Virus record (IMG/VR): IMGVR_UViG_3300031776_000002
Coordinates: 1 to 24,114 of that record
Source: a virus
Length of the DNA stretch: 24,114 nucleotides
Reading direction: 5' to 3' (one strand)
The notes below the pieces were generated by a model. The model was given only the letters and a program-made list of their open reading frames with translations. It made no database searches and was not told the DNA's origin. A program made the position numbers and the translations under genes. Below, piece by piece: positions 1 through 8,529 of the stretch; within the stretch, counting starts at the first letter, position 1, and the number at the start of each line of letters is the position of its first letter.

Positions 1-1
1 T

Positions 2-733
2 ATGGACAAAATCGACTCTGAGCAAGATGTCAGGCGGATCGAGGCCATCGACTGGGTTGAGTGGAGCTCGGTGGTCGCAGGCGCAAACCCTCTGACGGGC
101 CTACTAGACGTAAAGGAGGTCCGGAAGCGGCAGCAGGTCGTAAAGCGACTGGAGGAACTCGCCGAGCGTGTGGGGGAGGAAAAGGCGCTCGAGGTCGTCG
201 AGCGGGTGTTGCGGATCGTGAAGACCGCCGGCGCGGAGGCGGCCCAGGAAGTGTGCGACCTGATGGACAGGCGACAACTGCGACCTTATGTCGAGGCGCT
301 GTTGTCGGTCATCACGCTGCCGTCCCAAGAGCCGAAACGCTGTGAGGCGATCAAGCCACACGACACGCCGGTAACCGACCGGGGAGACTGGGACGGGCCG
401 GAGATGGTGCGTCGCTGCCCAAGCGAGGAGGCGGCGCTCGTGAAGCTGCATGCGTGGCGTGACCCAGAAGGGAACCCCAATGCTAAGTCGAGCTACAAGC
501 TGCCCCACCACGTGGTCGACACGGACGGGACGGTCGGCCCGGCCCACATCCGGGGTGTCAGGGCGGCGCTTGCCGTGCTTGCGGGGGCACGAGGCGGCGT
601 GAACATCCCGGACTCGGACCGAGCCGCTGTCGCCGAGCACCTGCAGCGCCACGTCGAGGCCTGGGAAAGAATGACGCTGAGTCGTGCGGAGAGAAAGAAC
701 AGAATGCTTCAGCGGCTGCAGGGTTTGTGCTAA
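2..733 (+). CDS. HK97-type prohead protease, C-terminal part (5' truncated by window)
   Basis: Head maturation protease that would cleave the capsid scaffold domain during prohead assembly. Only its C-terminal portion is visible. The first residues (RRIEAIDWVEWSSVVAGANP, about 12-30) resemble the end of the HK97 prohead protease core, where 'RRI..vDl.EvSlV..pAnp' closes the catalytic domain. The ATG at 2 is therefore probably internal, and the real start and catalytic His/Ser lie left of the window. A charged helical linker (about 35-100) follows. The tail domain (about 120-225) has AWRDPEGNPNAKSSYKLPHH and GARGGVNIPDSDR, a pattern I recall as a C-terminal appendage of many phage protease or portal-region proteins. 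The capsid gene follows after 29 bases, the expected order. The family call is from pattern memory; the truncation is inference. Confidence 0.68.
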   Translation: MDKIDSEQDVRRIEAIDWVEWSSVVAGANPLTGLLDVKEVRKRQQVVKRLEELAERVGEEKALEVVERVLRIVKTAGAEAAQEVCDLMDRRQLRPYVEALLSVITLPSQEPKRCEAIKPHDTPVTDRGDWDGPEMVRRCPSEEAALVKLHAWRDPEGNPNAKSSYKLPHHVVDTDGTVGPAHIRGVRAALAVLAGARGGVNIPDSDRAAVAEHLQRHVEAWERMTLSRAERKNRMLQRLQGLC

Positions 734-762
734 GCTGGTAGTGACGTGTAGGGAGGTGGGGA

Positions 763-1860
763 ATGCGCAGCATAGAAGAAATCAAGGCCGACATTGAGTC
801 TCTCGACCCAGAGTCCGAGGATTTTGACGAAAGAGTCGGGGAGCTTGAGGTTGAGTTGGTCCGCGCCGAGCGGCGGGCACGATACGAGCGCCTCAAGAAC
901 TCCGTGCTGCCGTCGCCGGAGAAGGCAGAGGAGACCGACGAGCCGGACATGGTGACGGCTCTGTGGTCGGACGGCAAGCTTGCGGAGTTCGCCCGGACTG
1001 GCGGATCGGTGCAGTGGTCGGCACAGTACTCGACGAAAACCCTCCTCACAAACCCGGGTGACATCCGGCGCCAGATACCCGACGTCATGTTCCCCGAGCC
1101 GGCAGCCCGGAGGCTTCGGGACGTCATGGGTCCCGTGACGCTCGGGCCGAACGAGAGGGCTGTTAGCTTCGTCCGTGAAACCGGCTACACGATCAGCGCC
1201 GACGTCGTGCCGGAAGGCGGGACGAAGCCCGAGTCGGCGATCACGCTCGAGGCGGTCACCAAGAGCGTGGATACGATCGCCCATTCGATCCCCGTGACCA
1301 GACAGGCGTTGGCGAGCCGGCAGACCATGCAGCGCTACATCGAGCGGCGCCTCGTGCAGGGCCTGTTGTCGAAGGTAGACGCCAAGCTAATCAACGACTA
1401 CGTGAACGACCCCGCGATCCCTGAGGTTACCCAGGCATCGGGAGAAAACAAGGTCGACACGTTGGTCAGGGCGGGGACGCAGATACTTGAAGCGACCGAA
1501 GAGGGCGTAGTCATCACTGCAGCAGTGATGAACTATCAGGACTATCTATCGGTTGTCTCGTTGAAGGACGCGAACGGCAACTACCTGTTCCCGCAGCTGG
1601 TGCAGAACGCATTCGGGGCGGCCAACTTGCCGGTCAACGGGCTCGTGTTGGTACGTACGAGCCAAATCCCAGCAGGCAAGGCGCTCATCGGGGCGTTCGG
1701 CGGGGCCTCGGCCTTGTATGAGACGTCTAGCGGGACGATCCGGGCGACGGACTCGCACGCCGACGAGTTCGTCAAGAACATAGTCCGCATCCTGGCGGAG
1801 ATCGAGATCGTCCACGCAATCGAGCTGCCCGCCGGCTTCCGGGAAGTGACGTTTGCGTAG
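763..1860 (+). CDS. Major capsid protein, HK97 fold
   Basis: Structural subunit of the icosahedral head, 365 aa. ATG 763 has a GGAGGT site a few bases upstream. Residues 1 to about 50 are highly charged and helical (IEEIKADIESL...ELEVELVRAERR), the expected coiled-coil scaffolding/delta domain that the upstream protease would remove. The rest carries HK97-family hallmarks: 'VPEGGTKPES' near the E-loop/P-domain junction, 'SIPVTRQALASRQTMQRYIE' for the spine helix, and 'LVRTSQIPAGKALIGAFGGA' in the A-domain. The C-terminus has the usual 'EIEIVHAIELPAGFREVTF'. Length is typical for the family. No covalent crosslinking chemistry can be assigned by eye. A GC-rich stem-loop follows the stop, and no head-tail connector genes follow, which is unusual. 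Confidence 0.93.
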   Translation: MRSIEEIKADIESLDPESEDFDERVGELEVELVRAERRARYERLKNSVLPSPEKAEETDEPDMVTALWSDGKLAEFARTGGSVQWSAQYSTKTLLTNPGDIRRQIPDVMFPEPAARRLRDVMGPVTLGPNERAVSFVRETGYTISADVVPEGGTKPESAITLEAVTKSVDTIAHSIPVTRQALASRQTMQRYIERRLVQGLLSKVDAKLINDYVNDPAIPEVTQASGENKVDTLVRAGTQILEATEEGVVITAAVMNYQDYLSVVSLKDANGNYLFPQLVQNAFGAANLPVNGLVLVRTSQIPAGKALIGAFGGASALYETSSGTIRATDSHADEFVKNIVRILAEIEIVHAIELPAGFREVTFA

Positions 1861-1910
1861 GTGTGACGGCCCTCGCGCGCCTCTGCGACGCTGACCGTGG
1901 ACGCGAGCAA

Positions 1911-1936
1911 GGAGGGGCGGCTTAGCCCGCCCCTCC
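1911..1936 (+). terminator. GC-rich stem-loop after the capsid gene
   Basis: A perfect 10-bp inverted repeat (GGAGGGGCGG at 1911-1920 and CCGCCCCTCC at 1927-1936) with a 6-base loop sits in the 96-base gap between the capsid and tail tube genes. No U-run follows on the + strand, so it is not a textbook intrinsic terminator. It may be an attenuator or mRNA-stabilising/processing hairpin that sets capsid transcript levels apart from tail transcripts. The stem is certain from sequence; the role is inferred. Confidence 0.45.
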
Positions 1937-1956
1937 CATAAAACAAGGGAGGAGCA

Positions 1957-2526
1957 GTGGCGGTCAGGCAGAACACGGAGCTATTCGGGTTACGTGATGT
2001 AAAAATCCGCAGGCTGATAAGCGACTCGCCTAACGTATCCGCGCCGACTTGGGGGCCTGCGATTGATGTCCCAGGGGCGGCGTCGCTGGAGATCAGGCCA
2101 ATAATCGAGACGCAGGAGCTCCGCGGTGACGATGCGCTGATTGCCCAGCACTCCCAGGTTCTCGGCGCTGATGTCCGTGTGACCTTCGTTAGGACGGACC
2201 TTCAGGTGTGGGCTGCCGTGCTTGGCTCGAGTGTTGAGACGCCAGATGACGACACTGCCAGCGTCACGTTCGGGGCGGGAGACGAACTGCCCTATTTCCG
2301 TTTGGACGGACTAATTGAGGGGACTGCGGAGGGCCTCGAGTCGGTGAGATATACGATCTTCAAGATGAGGGTCACCGAGAGCGAGCTGGTCAACACGGAC
2401 CAGCAGGAGTTTGCGACGCTTCGCATCGAGGGCCGTGCTGTCGTGCTAGAGGCCACCAGCCCCGAGTACAACGGTAAGTGGGGAAGACAGACGCACTCGA
2501 CCCAGCACCAGGACCTGGGTGACTAA
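1957..2526 (+). CDS. Major tail tube protein
   Basis: Predicted to polymerise into the tail tube around the tape measure, 189 aa. The GTG start at 1957 is preceded by GGGAGGAG at 1948-1954. The sequence is beta-rich with few helices, and 'WGPAIDVPGAASLEIRPIIE' and 'QVLGADVRVTFVRTDLQVWA' look like the sandwich strands of tube subunits. The C-terminus ('EFATLRIEGRAVVLEATSPE') matches the strand that packs between rings in this fold. Placement supports it: the next two reading frames are a frameshifted tail chaperone pair and then the tape measure, and the tube gene normally precedes those. The assignment rests on context plus fold-like pattern, not on a signature motif. Confidence 0.78.
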   Translation: MAVRQNTELFGLRDVKIRRLISDSPNVSAPTWGPAIDVPGAASLEIRPIIETQELRGDDALIAQHSQVLGADVRVTFVRTDLQVWAAVLGSSVETPDDDTASVTFGAGDELPYFRLDGLIEGTAEGLESVRYTIFKMRVTESELVNTDQQEFATLRIEGRAVVLEATSPEYNGKWGRQTHSTQHQDLGD

Positions 2527-2537
2527 GGGGGGACACG

Positions 2538-2885
2538 ATGGAGGTCCCCAAGGTAAGGGTGCCGCTGGCGGAGATCGACAACGAGGGGGAACCGACCGGC
2601 GAGGTCGAGTATGTCGAAATCCCTATGACGATCGCCACGGTCGTCAAGATGGAGAACATCCTCGGCGACCACCGTCAGTGGGCCGAGCGCATCCAGGCGA
2701 AGCCAGTCACCTCCTGTGTGCAACTGCTATCAAAACTGCTGCGGATGCCCGAACCCGAGGTACAGGCCCGTCTCGTGCCTGGGACCCCTGCGAAGATCCT
2801 GTCCGACGTCATCACCACCTACGCCAAGTCTGTCGGCACCCCGGAACAAATCGAGGCGCAGTCGGCGGGAAAGGAGGGGCTTTAG
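2538..2885 (+). CDS. Tail assembly chaperone, short form (gpG-like)
   Basis: Product of normal decoding, 115 aa, starting at ATG 2538 twelve bases after the tail tube stop with a G-rich site between. In siphophages the gpG-like protein coats the tape measure before tube polymerisation and is absent from the virion. The protein has a strand-rich N-terminus with 'VEYVEIPMTIATVVKMENIL', then helices ('VTSCVQLLSKLLRMPEPEVQ', 'KILSDVITTYAKSVG'). It ends at TAG 2883-2885, just after a lambda-type slippery heptamer, so a fraction of ribosomes should continue in the -1 frame to give the gpGT form. Position between tube and tape measure is canonical. Confidence 0.85.
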   Translation: MEVPKVRVPLAEIDNEGEPTGEVEYVEIPMTIATVVKMENILGDHRQWAERIQAKPVTSCVQLLSKLLRMPEPEVQARLVPGTPAKILSDVITTYAKSVGTPEQIEAQSAGKEGL

Positions 2886-3070
2886 TTTCGCGGCGCCTCC
2901 GTGAGTGGCGTCGCGCCTGGCTGGTAGCGACGAACTTCAGCCGCCCTTACTGGGAGTTCGACCAGATGTCGCTAGCGCAAGTTCGTGAGGTCGTCGAGGC
3001 GGCGCAATGGGCGGCCAAACAGACGAGGCGCGGTAAGCCGATAATCCGAGGAGGCCGCAGAGTTGGCTGA
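2538..3070 (+). CDS. Tail assembly chaperone, frameshifted long form (gpGT-like)
   Basis: Predicted -1 frameshift fusion of about 177 aa: 112 residues in the first frame to Lys at 2871-2873, then 65 residues read from 2873 to TGA 3068-3070. The downstream part has no good start of its own yet is clearly protein-like ('RRLREWRRAWLVATNFSRPY', then 'YWEFDQMSLAQVREVVEAAQ'). It resembles gpT-type extensions, where a W/F-rich stretch precedes an 'M(S/T)..ei...' helix. The extension is thought to link tape measure-bound chaperone to tube subunits. It ends 8 bases inside the tape measure gene. Slippery site, frame relation (-1) and protein quality all agree; frameshift efficiency cannot be judged. 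Confidence 0.82.
2867..2873 (+). promoter_or_regulatory. Programmed -1 frameshift slippery heptamer G_GGA_AAG
   Basis: GGGAAAG lies in exact register: the zero-frame codons are GGA (2868-2870) and AAG (2871-2873), and slipping back one base gives GGG AAA. The heptamer is the one used by phage lambda G/G-T. The zero-frame stop follows 10 bases later at 2883-2885. A purine-rich AAGGAGGGG overlaps the site and could act as an internal Shine-Dalgarno-like stimulator of slippage; that last point is inference. Confidence 0.85.
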
Positions 3071-5090
3071 CCTGCCCGTCATAGTCCAGCAGATCACAGC
3101 CGATATCTCTGAGCTTGAGGCCGGGTTACGTACCGCACAAGACCAACTGCGGCAGACGGGTCAGGTCGCCGAGGAGGCGCAAAACACGATCATCAGCTCG
3201 TTGCGTGCGGTAGGGGAGGCGGCGCAACAACTGGGGAACGAGCTTGCCGACGTCGGTAAGTCGATGAGCCTGGCGCTCTCGGCACCCGCTGCGGCCCTGG
3301 CGGCGACTGGTGTGGGCGCATGGAAGGAGCAGGAGCTTGCGAGCGCAAAACTCCGTGCGGTGCTGCAGGCGACGGGCGACGAGATCGGGATCACGGCGGA
3401 TCGTTTGGAGCAGTTGGCCAGCGAGCTCCAGCGCACGACCACGTTCGGTGACGAGGCGATCATCGCTGCGGAAGCCCTGCTTGCCACGTTCAACCGCATT
3501 CAGGGCGTGAACTTCGAGCGGGCGGTGCGTGGAGTTGTCCAACTAGCCGCCGTCACCGGGCGGGACCTCACGAGCGCCGCCATGCAGTTAGGTAAGGCGT
3601 TGCAGGACCCAGCCGAGGGACTCGCGGGGCTGGCACGGTTCGGCCTCCGGTTCACGGAAGGTCAACGCCAAATGCTGCAGCAGATGGTCGAAACGGGCCG
3701 CGTGGCGGAGGCGCAGGCCTTCATCTTGTCGCAGCTTGAAAGTCGGTTCGGGTCCGCAGCCCAGGCAATGGCCCAAACCTCGACCGGCGCTATGCTGCAG
3801 GTCAAGAACGCCATCGGCGACACGCTCGAGGTCGTCGGTAAGTCGATAATGACGGGGATTGAACCTGCCCTCCGTGCGCTGACGAGTGCGCTGCTGTCCC
3901 TCGCCCAAAGCCCGGGCTTCCAGGCGTTGCTATCGTTTGGCGGGCCTGTGCTGCTGGCGTTGGCAGCGGCGGGCCCGCTGATCTGGGGTCTGGGCAAGGC
4001 TCTGGCGTTTCTGGGCACGGTCATGAAGGGACTTGCGAGCGTGGTGGGCGTACTCACAGGGGGACTCGCTGCGCTGTCGAACCCGATCACGGCCATCGCC
4101 TGGACGATCGGCCTGGTCGTGGCAGGACTAATGGCGGCTATCGCTGCGGTAGTCGGCTTCATGCGTGCAGTCATCCAGACAAGCGAGCCGGCACGGCAGG
4201 CGTGGGAGAGGATCGCCGGAGCACTGCGCGGTATCTGGGAGGCGATCAAAGCGATCATCGGCGCTCTTGTGCAGGCGCTCGCCCCCGTGTGGCAGCAGGT
4301 CGCCGACTGGGTGGCGAAGCAACTGGAGAAGATCGCCAGTTGGATCGAGCGCAACATCGACACGATTGCCCGCTGGGTCGCCGCTGCGGTGACGGCAGGG
4401 AAGATTTTGGGCCGAGTGTTCCTCGCCGTCGGCAAGGTCATCTGGAACACGCTGCAGATATTTGTCCTGAAGCCGCTGGGTGCCGTGTTGACAGCCGTGA
4501 CGGCACTCGGCGAAGCTCTAGTGGCGCAGATAAGAGCGGTGACGGCGGCGGCGAAGCTCGACTTTGCGGAGGCTGGTCGTCAGCAGCAGGAGGCGATGAA
4601 GGCCGCAGGACGGGCCGCTGCCGCTGTGACGGTTGACCTCGCTGCGGGCATCGCAGACAGTGCGCGGGCAATAGGCGACGCACTGCAGGACGCTGTCGAG
4701 GGAGTGAGGCGGGACATTGAGGCGGTGCCAGACCTCGCCAACCAGATCGCCGAGTCGATACGTCGTGGCATGGAGAAGGCAACGCCGCCAGGCGGCGAGG
4801 GCGAGGCTCCGGTAATGCCAGAGATGGAGCCACCGCCCGCACCCGAAGTGCCACCACCACCGCCACCGCCCGAGGTGCCGAAGCTACGTGAGGCGGCAGA
4901 CAAGCAGGCCCTGGCGGCAGAGAGGTTGTCGCGGGCTGCAGAGGTCCAGCAGCAGACCGCCGAGGAAATGCAGCGGGTGCTGCTGTCGCGGGAAGGCATC
5001 GCCCGGATCATCGGCGGCCTTGTCCAGCGGGAGGCCGAGGCCAGCGTGGTGACGGCGCTGCATGAGATCGAGGGGGCGGTGAGGCGATGA
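3063..5090 (+). CDS. Tape measure protein
   Basis: Sets tail length and is ejected ahead of DNA; 675 aa. The start is TTG 3063 with GGAGG at 3051-3055; this start keeps the usual TMP N-terminus ('ITADISELEAGLRTAQDQLR', coiled). Residues about 75-270 match the conserved TMP N-terminal domain ('LASELQRTTTFGDEAIIAAE', 'LGKALQDPAEGLAGLARFGL'). Two hydrophobic stretches (about 294-330 and 340-371) could insert in the host membrane. Then come amphipathic Trp-containing helices, Ala-rich coils, a Pro-rich linker with seven consecutive prolines (about 583-606) and a final coiled coil. By the usual rule of about 0.15 nm per residue the tail would be near 100 nm. The start overlaps gpGT by 8 bases and the stop overlaps the next gene by ATGA. 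Confidence 0.93.
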   Translation: MADLPVIVQQITADISELEAGLRTAQDQLRQTGQVAEEAQNTIISSLRAVGEAAQQLGNELADVGKSMSLALSAPAAALAATGVGAWKEQELASAKLRAVLQATGDEIGITADRLEQLASELQRTTTFGDEAIIAAEALLATFNRIQGVNFERAVRGVVQLAAVTGRDLTSAAMQLGKALQDPAEGLAGLARFGLRFTEGQRQMLQQMVETGRVAEAQAFILSQLESRFGSAAQAMAQTSTGAMLQVKNAIGDTLEVVGKSIMTGIEPALRALTSALLSLAQSPGFQALLSFGGPVLLALAAAGPLIWGLGKALAFLGTVMKGLASVVGVLTGGLAALSNPITAIAWTIGLVVAGLMAAIAAVVGFMRAVIQTSEPARQAWERIAGALRGIWEAIKAIIGALVQALAPVWQQVADWVAKQLEKIASWIERNIDTIARWVAAAVTAGKILGRVFLAVGKVIWNTLQIFVLKPLGAVLTAVTALGEALVAQIRAVTAAAKLDFAEAGRQQQEAMKAAGRAAAAVTVDLAAGIADSARAIGDALQDAVEGVRRDIEAVPDLANQIAESIRRGMEKATPPGGEGEAPVMPEMEPPPAPEVPPPPPPPEVPKLREAADKQALAAERLSRAAEVQQQTAEEMQRVLLSREGIARIIGGLVQREAEASVVTALHEIEGAVRR

Positions 5091-7546
5091 AGCCCTGGGA
5101 GTATCGGCCACTACGGGACGGGGCTTTGCAGCTGTCGTCCATGGCCGAGGTCTTGGTGGAGAAGATCGAGGTCCCGGTAGCGACGACGATCGCCTCGGTC
5201 GGTATCACGGTCGAGGGCAAAAGAGGAGAGCCCACCTATTCGCTGCGGATCGTGCCGTATAACAAGGTCGTCCCGCAGGGCAGGCAAATCGACATCCGGA
5301 GGCCTCAGGCGGCACACACGGTCCACACGCAAGACCCGGGCATGTGGGTCGACCTCAACCTGTTGGGCGACCAGACCGACACGGTCGGCGCGCACACGAA
5401 CGAAGCCGGAGAGGAGACGAGGCTCGTCGTCAAACTGCGGGACCCGATCCTTGAATGGCTGTCCCTTCCGAGCGCCCTGCAACGGTACCCGTCCTCGCTG
5501 CGGATCCACATTCGAGCACGTGCAAACCTGCTGTCTGGAGCGTACATACGGCCCCTTCTGGTGGTGAATGGGCAGGAGTTCCGCCTTGGTACGACCTACC
5601 TTGGCCCTGAGTGGCAGGAAGTCGGCGGAAAAGACGGGATAGGTGTCAGCTACAACCCATATTCGCCCTCGCGGTGGTCTGTCGGCGACTGGTACAGGCT
5701 GCTCGGTGACGACAACGCCACGAGCTACGGCCTCGGGTTCGCAGCGTCCCCGAAAGTCGAAATCGCCGAATTCTGGGTCGAGGCGGTCCACTGGCGCAAC
5801 GACACGATCGGATCACGTGTCTACTACTGGCGGCCCGAGATCGGCCTGAACGAGGTCCCGTATGATGCACAACTGACGCCGGGAACCTATGCCGTCATCA
5901 TTGAGCCGGTCGTGGTCGATGGACTGAACCACATCACGCTCGTCCAGACCGAAGACGCTGCGGTCAGGACGACAGAGATCTGGAGGAGAGACACGAACGG
6001 CCTGCCGTCGGAGAGGCTGCGGAGCATTGGGCACGCCGGCGGCATTGTGCTAATGGGCAATCCCGCCTGCCACGGGGTGCCATATGTCGCATCCCGCTTC
6101 GCTGACGAAGGAGATGCCGTCTACAGTGCGACGTCGCCAGTAAACGCCCTCGCTGTGTACGGAAAACAATTCGGAACGGCTCCAAGTTTTCGGCTGGTGT
6201 CAGGTAGCAACACCAGGACGGGGAGCCTCCGCCGGTCGGGGAGGGACCCGGCCATCTACACGGCTGCGTTTTCGTCGGTGCCGGCGGGAGGAGGGAGCAT
6301 CGACTTCACCGGCCTTGCACCTGCCGTGCTGCGCGGTGAGTTCCACTGGCAGCAACGCTTTGAGGCTGCTGTTCCGACGACGACGGTCCAAAGCACGAAC
6401 TGGACGGGAGCCTCGCCAGCCCACACGGCAGTCGACGATCCGGTAGGGGACGATGACGAGGACTATTCGGCCCTGATGTCCGTTGTCGACGGGGCGGACC
6501 TGCTTATGCGGGTTGGGTCGTCCGTATTCTCGGCGACACTCCCGACCCCGCTTGCTGTGGCAGTAGTCGCCCGGGCAGGGTCGGCATCCAAGGGCCGCAT
6601 CCGGGGACTGCTGCAGACGGGGTCGACGAAGTATGCGCACCCGGCCCAGATCGAAGCAAAAACCGGGTACGACCTGTACCAGTGGATATGGCCGGTCCGT
6701 CCCGAGGATGGGAACGACTGGACGCTTGCGGACGTCCGTGCGTTTCGTCAGGGAGGAACGAGGGCTTTCGGACTGCGGAAGGTCGGCAACGAGGCAGTCA
6801 TGGTGACGCAGTGCTACCTGCGAGTGTACTACTCGGCAGACGACCTATTCCTGGCAGTGCTCGGCGCCGACGAGTACGTGGACAACATCAACGCCCCATA
6901 TGACGACTATGTCGTGCAGGTTGGGGCGGTCGGGACGATCTCAGGACTCTCGGCGAACGTGGACCGGGCACTGGGCAGGGTGACGCTGTCATGGACGACT
7001 TCCGGCACCGTGGAAGGCGCAGCCATCTTCCGAGGCGGTGTGGAAATAGGCAGAACGACCTCGACATCGTTTGTCGACTATGAGCCGCCTATCGGAGCGG
7101 CTAACTACGCCGTCCGTCCGTATGCGGGTATGCTGGAGGGACAGGACGCCACGACGTCAGTCGACCTCCGTCCGTGCCGCCATGCGATCATCGGGAGCAA
7201 TGAAGCCGCTGCCGGTGTCCCGCTGGTGTTGTGGCCGAACATGACGACCTGGGAAGTCGCACCGGAGGCACGATTCGGCGATCCGTGGGCCGTGTCCCAG
7301 ATAGGACCATCGGCGCGCAAGATACGGATTGAGGCCTCGGTACACACGGAGCACATGGACCGCCAGACTGCCCAGGCGCAGCTACGTGCGATGCACAAAG
7401 CCCTGTGCAGGCTGCGGATCCCGGGCGGATATGGAGCCTATGTGCGGCTGGGCGACCTCGAATTGGAGTGGTCCGCTAGTCGAAAGGAACTGAAGCTCAG
7501 AGCCGACGCCTGGGAGGTCGACGGCCCGGTGAGTGTGAGGCGATGA
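5087..7546 (+). CDS. Minor tail / distal tail protein with FN3-like domain
   Basis: 819 aa, ATG 5087 overlapping the tape measure stop (ATGA). The position directly after the tape measure is where distal-tail or tip proteins are encoded. The N-terminal about 120 residues are strand-rich ('LVEKIEVPVATTIASVGITV'). The long middle contains repeated W/Y/G-rich beta segments resembling sugar- or receptor-binding sandwiches, but no family was recognised. Residues about 618-695 look like one fibronectin type III domain ('RVTLSWTTSGTVEGAAIFRG' then 'ANYAVRPYAGMLEG'). The last about 120 residues form a mixed domain with 'RQTAQAQLRAMHKALCRLRI' that resembles the closing domain of Dit-like proteins. It probably contributes to tail tip architecture and host contact; exact role unassigned. 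Confidence 0.6.
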   Translation: MKPWEYRPLRDGALQLSSMAEVLVEKIEVPVATTIASVGITVEGKRGEPTYSLRIVPYNKVVPQGRQIDIRRPQAAHTVHTQDPGMWVDLNLLGDQTDTVGAHTNEAGEETRLVVKLRDPILEWLSLPSALQRYPSSLRIHIRARANLLSGAYIRPLLVVNGQEFRLGTTYLGPEWQEVGGKDGIGVSYNPYSPSRWSVGDWYRLLGDDNATSYGLGFAASPKVEIAEFWVEAVHWRNDTIGSRVYYWRPEIGLNEVPYDAQLTPGTYAVIIEPVVVDGLNHITLVQTEDAAVRTTEIWRRDTNGLPSERLRSIGHAGGIVLMGNPACHGVPYVASRFADEGDAVYSATSPVNALAVYGKQFGTAPSFRLVSGSNTRTGSLRRSGRDPAIYTAAFSSVPAGGGSIDFTGLAPAVLRGEFHWQQRFEAAVPTTTVQSTNWTGASPAHTAVDDPVGDDDEDYSALMSVVDGADLLMRVGSSVFSATLPTPLAVAVVARAGSASKGRIRGLLQTGSTKYAHPAQIEAKTGYDLYQWIWPVRPEDGNDWTLADVRAFRQGGTRAFGLRKVGNEAVMVTQCYLRVYYSADDLFLAVLGADEYVDNINAPYDDYVVQVGAVGTISGLSANVDRALGRVTLSWTTSGTVEGAAIFRGGVEIGRTTSTSFVDYEPPIGAANYAVRPYAGMLEGQDATTSVDLRPCRHAIIGSNEAAAGVPLVLWPNMTTWEVAPEARFGDPWAVSQIGPSARKIRIEASVHTEHMDRQTAQAQLRAMHKALCRLRIPGGYGAYVRLGDLELEWSASRKELKLRADAWEVDGPVSVRR

Positions 7547-8529
7547 GGTACGGTGTCGCCGTTGTCCGAGAGGGTGTAGAGACGCCGATCGAAGAGCTCG
7601 GGGTCGAGATCGGGCCGATAGACATTTCGGTCGGGGAGCGGTCGTCGTTCCGGTGTGAGCTCAGGAAGGGCAAAATAGAACTCGGCGACTGGGTGCAGGT
7701 GTACGCACCGACGGGGGAGCCGATAGGGCGCTACTGGTACTGGGGTGCAGCGCAGCACTGGAAGGGCGAAGCGATCTCTGCTCTGGACCTCGGATCGTCA
7801 GACCGCTTGCTGGAGTTAGCGCAGGTGTGGTCGCCCGGGCCGATCCGAGGCAAGGGAGGGGATACGATCTTGGCGGGTCAGCCGATACTTGCGGCGGTGG
7901 CAGACATCTGCGGGGACCTCGGCATTGAGCTTGTGGCGCCGGCACTCGACAGGGTCGCAGTGTCGGACTACGTGTGGCAGCCGGGGACGCCGCTGGCCCA
8001 GGTCGTGACGGACCTGCTGGCAAGCTGCGGCCTCCGCTGGACACCTGGGAGGCGAGGCGAGGTGGTGGCGTATGCGGAGGCAGGGGACGCCACCGGTAGG
8101 GTGGAAAAGGAGGAGATCATCGAGCTGGAAATCCGGCCTGCCTGGGACCGTGTCGCCAACGTGGTCATAGTAGAGAGGAGAGGCGGAATACAGCCGGCGG
8201 TGGGCGTTACTGCTGTATGGGACGACACGACATCAGAGACCTCGCTTGAGCGGTGGGTGCCGCGGGTGGAGTATGTCGACGCAGTGCCGACGGAGACGGA
8301 AGCCCTGGAGGCGCTCGCCCAGCGTATCCTCGACGAGCGCAAGGTGGTGGGTGCCGAGGCAACGGTGGTAATGGCAGTGAGGCACGACATCTGGCCTGGT
8401 GACCGGCTGCTGTTCGCAGGGTGGAGGGACAACCCGCACCTGCTGGTGCGGTCCGTAGAATGGAGAGAGGGGTCATCGACGATGCGAATTGAGGGGATGT
8501 GGAGTAAGCTGTGGGACGCCGCGACGTAA
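7543..8529 (+). CDS. Tail hub / baseplate protein (gp27/gpD-like fold suspected)
   Basis: 328 aa, starting at ATG 7543 by ATGA overlap. The N-terminus ('SFRCELRKGKIELGDWVQVY') and middle ('AQVVTDLLASCGLRWTPGRR', then 'EEIIELEIRPAWDRVANVVI') match the pattern of baseplate hub proteins of the late-control-D/gp27 type. In these, an initial beta barrel is followed by a helical 'Laevl..l...lG....' segment and a 'd.v.NvV.V' strand. The C-terminal part ('DIWPGDRLLFAGWRDNPHLL', 'RSVEWREGSSTMRIEGM') fits the closing barrel. It would cap the tail tube and hold the tip proteins encoded on either side. No enzymatic motif is visible. The family call is by fold-like pattern and context. Confidence 0.55.
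   Translation: MRYGVAVVREGVETPIEELGVEIGPIDISVGERSSFRCELRKGKIELGDWVQVYAPTGEPIGRYWYWGAAQHWKGEAISALDLGSSDRLLELAQVWSPGPIRGKGGDTILAGQPILAAVADICGDLGIELVAPALDRVAVSDYVWQPGTPLAQVVTDLLASCGLRWTPGRRGEVVAYAEAGDATGRVEKEEIIELEIRPAWDRVANVVIVERRGGIQPAVGVTAVWDDTTSETSLERWVPRVEYVDAVPTETEALEALAQRILDERKVVGAEATVVMAVRHDIWPGDRLLFAGWRDNPHLLVRSVEWREGSSTMRIEGMWSKLWDAAT

Noticed and set aside
3662-4450. Minus-strand open frame opposite the tape measure gene
   Set aside because: Antisense to a confident tape measure gene; Ala/Ser/Thr/Pro-rich shadow.
4202-4636. Second + frame open for 144 codons inside the tape measure gene
   Set aside because: Arg/Gly/Ser-rich frame-shadow without an SD or motif.
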